Shown here: positions 36,489 through 46,400 of the stretch, in pieces
How the letters are laid out: the number at the start of each line of letters is the position of its first letter
How positions within the stretch are numbered: position 1 is the first letter of the stretch
From: Picochlorum sp. 'celeri'
Taxonomy: Eukaryota; Chlorophyta; Trebouxiophyceae
Direction: 5' to 3'
Assembly: GCA_010909725.1 (NCBI GenBank)
Contig: JAACMV010000010.1
Coordinates: 434,001-498,000 of the forward strand
DNA: 64,000 nt
The notes under the pieces: generated by a model
Told to the model about the DNA's origin: nothing
Database searches by the model: none
What the model saw: only the letters and a program-made list of their open reading frames with translations
Position numbers and translations under genes: made by a program

Positions 36489-37494
36489 CTATGTTAATTT
36501 CGCCCATATCAATAGACCAATCGCTCCCACCAACAAGGCAATGATCCCATACATGATGAACTTGTTCTGCGTGATGCGTCGAGACATGACTGCCAAAACC
36601 TGTCTGGCCTTGCCCACATTCGCATCAACATGTGACAGCGTCTCCCTCGAATGCATGATCGACTCTCTCTGCCTTTGAAGATCAGACAACACAGAAACAC
36701 CCAATTCCTACACAAACAGCAAGACAAAAGAACTTGAGCACTATATTACAAATATCGCCGCCACCATCTCGACATTTTCTTCAACAGTGCTTCAGAGGAA
36801 TCAATCTGCGCATTCACATCATCAACCCGCCGCCTCGATTCCTCCAAAGATTGTCTCTGACGCTGCAAATCAGCCACAATCCCTGCCCCAACCTCCTATA
36901 CACACGCCAACAGTGCCAATAATACTACCATAGTAGTCGTGTTGGGACACCAACACAATACAGCATATCCTCATCATTCACACGCACCTCCGTCTCTAAT
37001 AACTGCCTCCTCCCCTCATGAATCTTCTCACTCGTCTTATTCAATTGCTCAGTCGACGTCAACAATCGCTCCCGCTGACCAGCACTTGTCTGATAATACT
37101 CATCAGCCAAACCCAACTCTGCTCTATCCTCTGCACTCGCAGCCTGCTGAATCACCCGCCTCACATCACCCATCAGCTTTTGCCAATCCTTTCTATACCC
37201 CTTCACCTTCTTCACAAGCTCACTCGACTCTGGCGCAGGAGCACTGCGAGCTTCCATATCCAACCGCTGAAGGGTCTGTTCAGCCTCTTTCAACTGACGT
37301 TCCAACTGCCTCGCCTTTACACCCCGTTGCTCTACACAAACACACAAATATACATATAATCTACGACAATAGAGTGTATGACGAATGCAGATGCGCATAC
37401 CGAGAGGAACCTGTCCGAGATTGCCAAGGGACGAGGCAACATTCGTTGAAACGTCGCAATACGACGTTTCATACGTCTCGAACAATCCTGACAT
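36489..37494 (-). CDS. VTI1: VTI1-type Qb-SNARE with two alternative SNARE exons
   Basis: Canonical model on the minus strand: exon 1 37494-37401, exon 2 37331-36988, terminal exon 3b 36707-36489; 218 aa. Exon 1 starts MSGLFETYETSYCDVSTN, like plant VTI1 (MSDVFEGYERQYCELSTN). Exon 2 gives the N-terminal helical bundle (LERQLKEAEQTLQRLDMEAR) and the phase-0 end RRQLLETE. Exon 3b supplies the Qb SNARE motif (ELGVSVLSDLQRQRESI, zero-layer Asp) and the tail anchor FIMYGIIALLVGAIGLLIWAKL. VTI1 works in Golgi, endosome and vacuole fusion. Donors are GTATGC and GTGCGT. Between exon 2 and 3b lies a second, homologous SNARE exon (3a), listed separately. Confidence 0.92.
36746..36895 (-). other. VTI1: Alternative VTI1 terminal exon 3a (duplicated SNARE motif, no anchor)
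   Basis: Starts in phase 0 after TGTATAG at 36896 and is open for 49 codons to TAA. It begins EVGAGIVADLQRQRQSLEES and aligns without gaps to exon 3b over 43 residues, with 17 identities by my count. Heptad spacing is kept; the zero-layer position is Asn instead of Asp. In place of the membrane anchor it ends MSRWWRRYL and a stop. Joined to exon 2 it would give a 195-residue anchorless form. No phase-compatible strong donor links it to exon 3b, so mutually exclusive terminal use is the simplest reading. A decaying duplicate is the alternative. Confidence 0.7.
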
Positions 37495-37714
37495 TCTTCC
37501 TATACAGATATGTAATCACAATATAACCAAAAGGGTTTGGTTTGAACCAATCTGGATCCACCCTGAGGTTTTTTTAAGTAATCTTAATAAGGACTTCTTC
37601 TTGGTCTTCTTGTTGTTCGATAATAAGGGCACAGAGTATTTTCATTTTAAATGATAATGCTACAGTTATATAGGTGCATAATGCAGATACCATATTCGGA
37701 GAATAGAAGAGGGA

Positions 37715-39115
37715 ATGATAGAAGAAGAGTTTCTGGACTCTCTCGTGCAGCATGGAACTCTGAATAATAAACAGAAGCAGTCGTCGTCATTCTCCACAGA
37801 AGCATACACCCAATGTGGTACACCAAAACTCTTCTCAGGTGCTCTTTTACATGACGCATGGCCAGCATGTCGCACGTGGACGAGTGCAAATGGATATCAA
37901 AGGCTGAAGGACCTTGTTCCCAACAATGAGACCATGGTTGAGGTGATGCAGAGCTCTCCTTCTTCGACGGACAGCACGATATCAATATTCAAAGGCAGTG
38001 GGTCGTCCTTACAGACGATACATATGACGTTCAAGGATTTTATAGAGTCGTCAGATGTGGGATTGTATCTGGCACAAGCTCCCATTGTTGTCTTTACCAA
38101 TGCAACAGCTCACAAAGGCATTCTGTACGGCTTGTCTGAAGACGTGAAGATTCCATCCATGCTGCCTCCAGGGTGTGATATGGTATCAGTGAATGCATGG
38201 TGTAGTGGTCCAGGGAGCGTGCTGTCTTCTTTACACTATGATTGTCATGAGAACTTGCTTTGTGTGGTTGATGGAGAAAAGGTTGTCAGACTTGCCCCAT
38301 TTGATGTGGTCCCAACATCATGCCTATTTTATGAACACCCATACGAATGGGGATACGGGAATCACACAGACTCGTATACTCTATTTCCAGAGTATACAGC
38401 AGGCGCAGCAAAGCAGAGAGCTATTGATGGCGAGAGCGTTGAGACGTATCACCTCATTGCCGGCGATGTCTTGTACATTCCTAAAGGGTATTGGCATCAG
38501 GTGCTCTCTGGAAACGACGAAACCCACACAATTGCAATCAACTTTTGGTGGGATACGCCGTCAGAGACCAATCCATTGTTTGCTCGCCTCCTCAAGGAAA
38601 ATGCATATATTGGAGCCTATACATGGGACTTTCTTGTCAAACGTGCAGAACGCAGTGCCCATGATATTCTCCAAATATTTTCTACAGAAAGTATATCTCT
38701 CAAAATGATGCAGCAAAGTAGGGGGACAGACATGGAAGCGCTTGTCTTGGCCAATGTCACTCGCACTGACATTTTTTCTTGTACAATGCAGCCATTGTAC
38801 AAGATGGAAGCCAGCATGGAAGCCATGGTTGCATACGCATTTTCAAGAGGATTTGATGTGTTCCACGCGTACCTTTTGCATATAAGCACCCACGAAGATC
38901 TCACGAGGTGGATGTGGCAGCATGCCACGCCAACCACTGTAGAATACCTTACGTCAGGCCTCACCAATCTTGCAGGAGAAGAACGAGACACCTCTGACGT
39001 GTACAGAGCCATGTATTCTCATATAAATACCCTGGAAGAGTTCCAGAAAACACTCGAATCGCGCAAAATGGAATTCAAATCATCCCTCGTTGTTGGTACA
39101 GATGGAGTGCTGTGA
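37715..39115 (+). CDS. JmjC/cupin-8-type Fe(II)/2-oxoglutarate dioxygenase-like protein
   Basis: Single exon, 466 aa. The JmjC-like core reads VSVNAWCSGPGSVLSSLHYD then CHENLLCVVDGEKVVRLAPF, giving the HxD pair H174 and D176; the distal His is H261 in IPKGYWHQVLS, so all three iron ligands are present. The layout resembles cupin_8 proteins such as JMJD5 or TYW5-type hydroxylases rather than histone demethylases with extra PHD or Tudor domains. Residues 300-466 are helical with no known domain. Substrate unknown; protein or tRNA hydroxylation are both possible. No targeting signal is obvious. Confidence 0.8.
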   Translation: MIEEEFLDSLVQHGTLNNKQKQSSSFSTEAYTQCGTPKLFSGALLHDAWPACRTWTSANGYQRLKDLVPNNETMVEVMQSSPSSTDSTISIFKGSGSSLQTIHMTFKDFIESSDVGLYLAQAPIVVFTNATAHKGILYGLSEDVKIPSMLPPGCDMVSVNAWCSGPGSVLSSLHYDCHENLLCVVDGEKVVRLAPFDVVPTSCLFYEHPYEWGYGNHTDSYTLFPEYTAGAAKQRAIDGESVETYHLIAGDVLYIPKGYWHQVLSGNDETHTIAINFWWDTPSETNPLFARLLKENAYIGAYTWDFLVKRAERSAHDILQIFSTESISLKMMQQSRGTDMEALVLANVTRTDIFSCTMQPLYKMEASMEAMVAYAFSRGFDVFHAYLLHISTHEDLTRWMWQHATPTTVEYLTSGLTNLAGEERDTSDVYRAMYSHINTLEEFQKTLESRKMEFKSSLVVGTDGVL

Positions 39116-39244
39116 TTTGTCAAAGTATTGGATTATTGCAGACATCAGTAATGATGATGATGTGATACTGATAGCTGTAGGACGAGATCTTGTATGACTC
39201 TACCTGATCCATACGCCACTAGCTCATTCCATGCTTGATGATGG

Positions 39245-39680
39245 CTACATCATCATCAAGTATACTTGTACATCCAGTACAACCATATGGATGCCTGCAC
39301 GATGTAGCTCATCCTCAGATCGGAACAGAGTCGTAGCCAGGATCTTACTGCGTAAAACGACTAATCGTTAGTCATATACCATCGAACACATGCCTTGATG
39401 GGAGACAGTGATGTTACCGCTGATTATGCCAGACCGTCCCATTGACAGATGTCTCAACCGGAGTATGACTGATTATTTGATTGCGGGCATAGCGTAACCA
39501 TGCTGCGCTGCCATTTGTCGCAATGGCCGCACGTAGTCCAGAATCCAAACTACCACCACAGACACAGGTGCCCGCACATTTATAATACCTAGAATTTACT
39601 ACTGTTACATTTTTTACAGTGTTATATCATCCCTGTTTTCAAGTATGCTCACCTGAGTTGGTACGCTTCGTTCTTGCCAT
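39245..39680 (-). CDS. Candidate small three-exon gene (104 aa), unrecognised
   Basis: I found no long frame here, but a consistent spliced model exists on the minus strand: 39680-39653, 39601-39418, 39347-39245. Introns are 51 nt (GTGAGC...AACAG) and 70 nt (GTAACA...CGCAG, with ACTAAC 20 nt before the acceptor, a strong branch site). Phases agree and the product is 104 aa. It begins MARTKRTNS and has a Cys-rich stretch KCAGTCVCGG and RAGIHMVVLD near the end. The MARTK start recalls histone H3, but nothing after it does. No family recognised. The downstream donor-like GTACAAG leaves room for a different last exon. Confidence 0.35.
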
Positions 39681-40019
39681 GATTAATTGCGCGACTTTCA
39701 CGACAGGCCCTTGTTTCTACGGAACACGCAACGAAAGATTTTACAAATACCAGTTATTCAATTGACGGGGTCGGGTGGGGTGGGGGGAAGGCCTCTTGTT
39801 TGTTTGTCCAATCTCGACAAGACGCAACGGCAGCCGTGATGACATTTATTTATACAATGCTCATATGCGCCTTGTTGCATGCAGGGACTTTTCTCTAAAC
39901 TTTTTAACAGGAATACTGTCAACTCAAATACATATCTGATCATTGGCTGCTCACGAGATTGTGCGCTGAGAGATTCAGAATACTGAAGCACTGTTTGGAA
40001 TTCATTATAGAACTGGAGA
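39681..40019. other. Intergenic region upstream of KH gene (339 bp)
   Basis: 5' flank of the KH-domain gene and of the candidate small gene. Contains a G-run GGGGTCGGGTGGGGTGGGGG near 39767, which could form a G-quadruplex. No gene seen. Confidence 0.45.
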
Positions 40020-41426
40020 ATGTCGCAACTTGCTGAAATTGCAACGAACGGTACTGTCGGAGAGAGTGAGAAGATGGAAGGGACAGCAGCACAGAGTGTG
40101 CCTGAGCAGGTTGTTGACACGGTGTCGAGTCATGAGCAAGACACGCCAGAGGAGACGCCAGTTGAGCATGGAGAAACTACTGTACCAGAGAATATTGATA
40201 TCAGCGATTCTGTGCAAGAGAAGGAGAAGGAAGAGGAGAAGAAGGAAGATGCTGCAAAGGATGTTGATCAGCTTTTGGAGTACCTGGCGTCCAATCAATT
40301 GAATCTGTCTGGGCCAGCGTCTGCGAATCTAATGTCATTGCTTGAGAATTCTGGGTATAAAACCCCTGAAACACAGACGGCGGAGCCGTCGCATAGTCCA
40401 AGGGCCCATGTGGTGTCGCCTGAAAGGAAAAAGGCAGAGGACACCAATACTGGTATGTTGGGGCAATGGCCAGGGATGGCAGTGCCTCAGCAGGCTCCAG
40501 TATTTACAGGACAGAAGGTTGGTACTGCGTTCGAGGGAATCGAGCCGAGACAGACAGCAGTGCTTGATTGCCCAAAGGCAATGGTTGGTCGTGTCATTGG
40601 AAAGGGAGGGGAGACAATCAAGGCATTGCAGCAGTACACTGGGGCCATGATTCAGATTGATCAGTCGACGGATCCCACTCGAGTTACCATTGCGGGCAGC
40701 AGGCAGTCGTTGCAGCTGGCTATTTCAATGGTATCGGATATCATCAAGGGGAGATTCAAGGGATTTGCCATGTTGCGGCAAATTGCCATTTCTTCAGATG
40801 GGATGGGTCTTGGTCATCCAGTGTATGTCCAAGGATATGGGTTTATGCCTCCATCACAAGCAATGTCAGCAACACAGTCCAGTGGAAGTGTATCACCAGA
40901 TGTTCTGCCTCAGAGGACTGGAGGGATGAGTGCACCATTGCATCGCGCCCCCTCTCCATTGAATCCTGGGATTGTTGGGCTGCAAGATCCGCAACAGGCT
41001 GGTATGGGGAATGCATATGCAGGCATGCCTGATTTGTCATCGTTGGGTCAATTCATGAATCCTCCTCAGTATGGCACCTCTGCAGTTCAGCAGCAGCAGC
41101 AGCAGTTTGGTAGCTCGGCCAGTCAAGATGCCATGCTTGCCAGATTGATTCAGTTGGCAGCGTTGGAGCAGCAGAATTTTTCAAGGGCTCCTCCAGGAAC
41201 GTCGCAGAGGGATGTTCAAGCGTCTTCATCAGAATTCCTTGGACAGCAGCAAATGCCACCGTTTGGAGGTTTTGTGCCCCAACAGCAGCAGCCTGCATCA
41301 AGTCTCGGATTTTACTCTGACGCATTTCAAGGACGTATGAATGAGATGGATCAGCGCCAAGCATCCTTGTTTGGTTCCCAGACACGCTCATCTGACTCGT
41401 CATATTTTTCAGGACAGCAACAATAA
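40020..41426 (+). CDS. Single-KH-domain RNA-binding protein with Gln-rich tail
   Basis: Single exon, 468 aa. Residues 1-170 are acidic and Ser/Glu-rich. One KH domain covers about 180-250: LDCPKAMVGRVIGKGGETIK has the GxxG loop (GKGG) and continues ALQQYTGAMIQIDQ. The C-terminal 200 residues are Met/Gln/Pro/Gly-rich with QQQQQ runs, as in low-complexity regions of RNP-granule proteins. KH domains bind single-stranded RNA or DNA; a role in mRNA control is the inference. No second KH is visible. Confidence 0.85.
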   Translation: MSQLAEIATNGTVGESEKMEGTAAQSVPEQVVDTVSSHEQDTPEETPVEHGETTVPENIDISDSVQEKEKEEEKKEDAAKDVDQLLEYLASNQLNLSGPASANLMSLLENSGYKTPETQTAEPSHSPRAHVVSPERKKAEDTNTGMLGQWPGMAVPQQAPVFTGQKVGTAFEGIEPRQTAVLDCPKAMVGRVIGKGGETIKALQQYTGAMIQIDQSTDPTRVTIAGSRQSLQLAISMVSDIIKGRFKGFAMLRQIAISSDGMGLGHPVYVQGYGFMPPSQAMSATQSSGSVSPDVLPQRTGGMSAPLHRAPSPLNPGIVGLQDPQQAGMGNAYAGMPDLSSLGQFMNPPQYGTSAVQQQQQQFGSSASQDAMLARLIQLAALEQQNFSRAPPGTSQRDVQASSSEFLGQQQMPPFGGFVPQQQQPASSLGFYSDAFQGRMNEMDQRQASLFGSQTRSSDSSYFSGQQQ

Positions 41427-41441
41427 TGATATGAAATTCCT

Positions 41442-41819
41442 TTATTCAGAGGCTGAATTCACCTGTTTATATTGGATCATTGTCGATCTATACACATGTT
41501 TTTTTTCTATACCAAGTACTGCAGCATTCTTGGTATTTACACTGCATAATAGATGGTCTGACACTTGTGACTTGCAGCACTGCATCCTTCCATCGGTGAA
41601 AGAAAATCTGCATCTTACAAAACTACATACTATGATGTCCATTTGAGAGTACACATGTACCTTTTTTTCTCGTAGATATTTTAATGATGAGCGCATGTAA
41701 TCTTGCATTGGAAAGATGTCTTGTTGCACATCATCAAGATGGGTAGTGATGTCAACCAATGTTACATGCTTTGCTTTGTATACATACGACAACGAAACAT
41801 AATCACATGCTTGCATCAT
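41442..41819 (-). CDS. Candidate small gene (125 codons), unrecognised
   Basis: ATG-initiated open frame filling the gap between CP12 and the KH gene, starting 39 bp after the CP12 stop on the same strand. The first half (LVDITTHLDDVQQDIF, YMRSSLKYLREKK) looks helical and protein-like. An in-phase donor (AAAAAG|GTACATG) and an acceptor (GTATGTAG) would instead join LREKK to FCKMQIFFHRWKDAV and end sooner. No domain recognised. It might also be the 3' UTR of CP12 with a chance frame. Confidence 0.35.
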   Translation of the reverse strand: MMQACDYVSLSYVYKAKHVTLVDITTHLDDVQQDIFPMQDYMRSSLKYLREKKVHVYSQMDIIVCSFVRCRFSFTDGRMQCCKSQVSDHLLCSVNTKNAAVLGIEKKHVYRSTMIQYKQVNSASE

Positions 41820-41858
41820 CTATATGAATTATGCTACTGCAGTGCTCCAGAGAGCGAA

Positions 41859-42422
41859 TTAGTCCTCATACACTCTGCACTCATCAGCAGATGGATCGTC
41901 CTCGCAGAACTTCTCCAATGGATCCTCCTTCTGAGCATTATCCTTGGCATGAGATGCAGCGGCAGAAAGCTCTTCCACGGTATCCCAAGCAGCAGCACTG
42001 CAATCATGATACACATATCGCACGTTAGCAGGGTATCCATCTAGGTTTGCACAGTCAAGGTGTGGACAAACAGATCTCTGTCTGTCCGACGAAGCCTCGG
42101 ATGCATATCGCTCCTTGGACACACATATTTGAAAAATATGGATGTATGTCTTCATGATATAGCTTTAGCATGGCGTCTTGGGGGCCTACTAGAGCCTCTA
42201 CGATGGAAAAACGTTCTCGACTCGATGAAGAACCATCAACACGTACCATTCTCCAGCATCTCCACCGTCGCAAGCTTCCTCAGCTTCCTTCACGGCCTGA
42301 TCAATCTGCTCCTTCTTTGGGGCTGAGCGAACCAAGACAGCTCTGCTGTTGGTGCGAGGTTTCACAGAAACCATGGCTGGGCGACCAGCCTGAACTCTCT
42401 GGACAGTGTATGCTCTCTGCAT
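41859..42422 (-). CDS. CP12: CP12, regulator of GAPDH and phosphoribulokinase (chloroplast)
   Basis: Two exons on the minus strand (42422-42247 and 41997-41859), 104 aa; a 249-nt intron with donor GTACGT and acceptor ATTGCAG, long for this window, splits Cys59. Residues 1-33 are a transit peptide (MQRAYTVQRVQAGRPAM...). The redox Cys pairs are C51/C59 and C90/C99. The core motif is AAAWDTVEELSAAASHAKD and the end is DECRVYED, very close to chlorophyte CP12. In the dark, oxidised CP12 ties GAPDH and PRK into an inactive complex; thioredoxin reduction in light releases them. It shares a 245-bp divergent promoter with the plastid TPR gene. Confidence 0.96.
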
Positions 42423-42667
42423 CGTAATCTGTTGTTTAAAATTAATTGATTTAGTGGGTTTAATGGTGCGTTGTATTGCAAATTCGTAAATCTGTGGATG
42501 GGGTTTTCTGTCGTCTTATCCACAGGGGCGCTGCGAGAAGATTTTTTTAAAGTACGGAACTCCATACTTGAAACATTTGAAAATCTTCTGATCGGAATTA
42601 AGAATAGATCTGATCACGATGAGGCAATAGATCTGGGCCCACGGATGAGTAGAATTTTCAAAGATAC

Positions 42668-43459
42668 ATGTTTGATACAATGAGTATGAGTATTGTCTGT
42701 GGTCGTGGAGTGGCTATGTTGGCTGGAGGGCTGCAGAGACAGAACAGGGTGTCTGTGGGCCTTTGTTCTGCGCCATTAAGGCGTGGAATGGAAGCACGTG
42801 TGCCATCACATTCATATGTAGGATTGAAAAAGAGGAAAATATCGCCTGTGGCGAAGGATGAGGGTGTGGCCAAGGCTGTTCCGGTTGATGTCTTGTATGA
42901 GATTGCAGAGGGATTAGAGACTCCGGTGCAGCTGGTGTATCTGACGACGTTGTTAGGGTTTCTTGTCGTTGGTGCGTACTTTGTAGTTCGTCAGGTGCTG
43001 TTTAAGAGAGAGATGGAGGAGGCAGCAAAGGTGTTGGGGGAGAGGGTGAGGAATCAGGAGGCTACTGCAGAGGATTACTACGAGCTTGGGGTGATTTTGT
43101 TGAGGAAAAAGTTGTTTACACAGGCCAACAGTAATTTGAAGAAGGCATTGAAGGATTGGGATGAGGAGGAAGGTGATGAGGAGGTGTTGGCACAAGTATA
43201 TAATGCGTTGGGATACAGTTATTTCAATTTGGATAGGGTTGAAGATGCGATCAAGCAGTATACAAAGGCAGTGGAATTGCAACCGGGGTATTTGACTGCG
43301 TGGAATAATTTGGGGGATGTGCTGGAGAAGCAGAAAAGGTATGGAGAGGCGTTGTCGGCGTACCAGGAGGTGTTGGGCTTGGATCCTGGGAACACTGTGG
43401 CCAAGGAGAGAGCTGCCTATTGTAAAACGAGGGTAGATAGAACGCAAGGGATCATGTAA
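42668..43459 (+). CDS. Plastid TPR membrane protein, PYG7/Ycf37-like
   Basis: Single exon, 263 aa. The N-terminal 65 residues are Arg/Ser/Val-rich and acid-poor, as in a transit peptide. One membrane segment follows (LVYLTTLLGFLVVGAYFVV, about residues 95-115). Three TPR units then cover about 140-255 (EDYYELGVILLRKKLFTQA, VYNALGYSYFNLDRVEDAIK, YLTAWNNLGDVLEKQKRYGE). One membrane span plus three TPRs fits PYG7/Ycf37, a thylakoid factor needed for photosystem I assembly; another plastid TPR protein is possible. The stop lies within a TGTAA, and the convergent LamG gene ends 30 bp away. Confidence 0.75.
   Translation: MFDTMSMSIVCGRGVAMLAGGLQRQNRVSVGLCSAPLRRGMEARVPSHSYVGLKKRKISPVAKDEGVAKAVPVDVLYEIAEGLETPVQLVYLTTLLGFLVVGAYFVVRQVLFKREMEEAAKVLGERVRNQEATAEDYYELGVILLRKKLFTQANSNLKKALKDWDEEEGDEEVLAQVYNALGYSYFNLDRVEDAIKQYTKAVELQPGYLTAWNNLGDVLEKQKRYGEALSAYQEVLGLDPGNTVAKERAAYCKTRVDRTQGIM
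43455..43459 (+). terminator. TGTAA poly(A) signal overlapping TPR stop codon
   Basis: ATG-TAA at the end of the TPR frame forms TGTAA. Only 30 bp separate it from the convergent LamG stop. Confidence 0.4.
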
Positions 43460-43489
43460 TGTATTTTATTTCACTATTTAAATATTAAT

Positions 43490-46400
43490 TCAATCGCTTG
43501 TTCGTGCTCCAGCTGTTGTTGGGGGCAGAATCTCCGGCGTTCTTGGATATTCATAGGAAAACTCCTTTTCCACGCCATTTTTAGTGCTGTTGGTACCCGA
43601 TTCTGTTGCTGATGCATCATCTTCGTATCGCCTAAAGCTGGTTGTTTTGTTTCTAGATACTCTTTTGGACAGGAGTACGATGGCCAGGATGAGGCACGCG
43701 ACTCCTACAATGGTCCCAATAATGATACCCACAATTGCGCCACCACTGAGACCATCACCCTCGTCTTCAGGTGATGCTGCGAGGTTGTCCATGATATCAG
43801 ATTCGTCAAACATGGTGTACAAGGATTTGATGTCATTATCTGGGAGGGCAGTGTTAAATAACATCACCTGACTCACCCTTCCATCAAATGCTTGAGGCAT
43901 GGTTTCACGAATGTATGTTGTTTGAGAACCAGTCCAACACATGTGAATTGTGTTATCCGCTCGTTCTATCGCGTATGGAATTGTTCGTGTGACAACTCGT
44001 TCTCCGTTGAGAAGCAATGCATACGACTGGACACCGTCGGTGTCCATCGAGTTGGTCGCACACACAAAATTCCATTCTCCATTGTTTTGGATAGTCGTGG
44101 TTGCTGCTGCTTCGCCCAAGGAGTCTCCTGCCAACGTCCACGAGTCCAGGCTGATAGCATACGAATCTCCATTATCTATTGGATTCAAGGCTATCGTCGA
44201 ATACAGTTTGGCCTCTGGATCCAACGAGGACGATACTTTGGTGCTGAATAGGACCTGCTTTCCTCGACCAACTCCAGATGAGGGCATGGGGGAGATGGCA
44301 AACCAGAAACAAACGGTACCATCAAAGCTTTGAGGGGCAGAATCATATAGTATAATATCTGATATTCCATTTCCCGAGCATGTTGCGACACTTGCTCTAA
44401 AGGTTGGGTCCCAGCTCCATCTAAGATTGTCACTCTTCCCAGAGTACTGAGGACTGGAAATAGCAACAAGGGACTCATCCAACAGAGGGTACACAGTCAT
44501 TGGCAGAGGCAGGTCTCTCGCATGCAGCAAGCTGAAAATATCATAATCTGACATTGACGTTGGACTGACATCGCATACTCCAATGCGTTGGTTGTTTGGG
44601 TCAAACATGACACAAATAAAACCATCCTGACACCCTCGTGGATTTGATTCCTCATTGACAGTGAGATCACATGAGCTCCAATGCCTACCCGGACCATCCC
44701 GACTATCAAGTTGATCCTCTGCCTCATTAACAAAGTAGCATTGCTCCCAAACACCATCTCCCACATAGCATTTGTCAATACCATCAATATTCACACATCC
44801 ATACGTATTCTTATTCTCATACAGAGTTGGGAAAAGGCACTGTTTCCCAGAGACTGAATACTGCACTATTTGAGCTAGTCTTGGGTCCATAAGAAGATCT
44901 TCTTGCTTCGAAACTGAGATATCAGATCCTCGCAGCCCATACTTTGCTACAGCTTCATACAGCATTTGTACCTGGCCTTCTATCAAGGATTCCTCCCACA
45001 GAGATAGAAATGCAATCTGCCCATGAAACGGATATGGATCTCCATATCCTCGCGAGCATAGAATAATATCTCCATTCAGCATCAATGGCTCGCCACCCCC
45101 CACATCAAATGAGTCACCAAGTATATGACTGATGTCCGTTGTCTGGTTCAGTTCATTCACCTTGACACCATCCACATACAGGACATACCCTTTCTCTCTC
45201 TCAGGCTGACTCGTGAGCGTAATCATATGCCAATCTCCATCATATACATCATCGGCATCATCAAATACCATCTCATCCTTTTTGAGCAACGTACCTACCG
45301 TACCATCCCCATTTAAAACAGCAGACGAGTCGATTCCAGCATACACATCATTCATATCACGGGCATACGCGCTCACATGTCCATATCCAGTCTCATTCAA
45401 GTACTCTGTGAGATATATCTGAATTTGATTTGGCCCAAAGGCATCAGATGTTGGAGAACGAGACCCATGTGAGAAGAGCCATGAATACCCTTGCTCATCT
45501 GAAAATGACACAGTATCAGGTCTCACCCAAAAGTTGATTGTGAACTTTCCTCCTATACCATATGCTACTGGATCAAGCGCAATATATTCATCCTTACTTC
45601 CATTACAGTACATTGTTTGTCCAAAAACTCGATCCGTCACGAGAGAAACACCTCTGAAGTTGCCTGTATACAATCCCACAGGGTATGATTCCACCCGGTT
45701 TGACAACAGAGGGTAAAATACAAATGCAGGTGGCACAACAAATGGATCCGGCAACATGTTTGTGTAGATCTCTGGTACACACAGGCCCACTCTTCCAACC
45801 AAATAATCAAATTCATGCGTTCGTGTGAGTTCTACCACATCATTCAAGGATAATTTGTAACAACCAAATCCAGCACCACACTGACTTGTTAGCAAACCAG
45901 GGATTGGCGTATCACTGCACATGCCTGGAGTCGCATCTTTGAACGGATTTCTTGCATTATACAAGACAACAGCTTCATCTTCTGTGAGGCCTCGATCGTA
46001 GATGACCAAATCCGTCACACTTCCATCAAAGATGTTCTTTGAGGAGCCATTTGCTGTACAAAGAAAAACATCCGATCCATTCAAAGGGAGAGAGAGATTT
46101 CCTCTCTGATCTTTCTCACCCACCCTATACCCATCGACATACAACTGTACGACCTCATGTGTAGCAGAGAGGGTCACGTGGTGCCAATTTCCATCATTCA
46201 CAACTGGTGGTTGTGCCCCACCAGCACAATTTGGATCATCAGCACACCCCGTGCTATCCAAGAACGACCCCTGATTATTATTGCCTTCTTCTGTCACAGC
46301 GGCTCGCAAAACTCCAGCCAAAGGACTCTGCGTCGCCGCGAGAGACACGGAGACAGCTCTGTCCATGCCTTGGTTGAACAACACATCAAACCCATCATCT

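Noticed and set aside
39653..39680. Histone H3 or CENH3 gene, from the start MARTK
   Set aside because: Sequence after the ninth residue shows no STGGKAPRK-like tail or histone fold in any frame.
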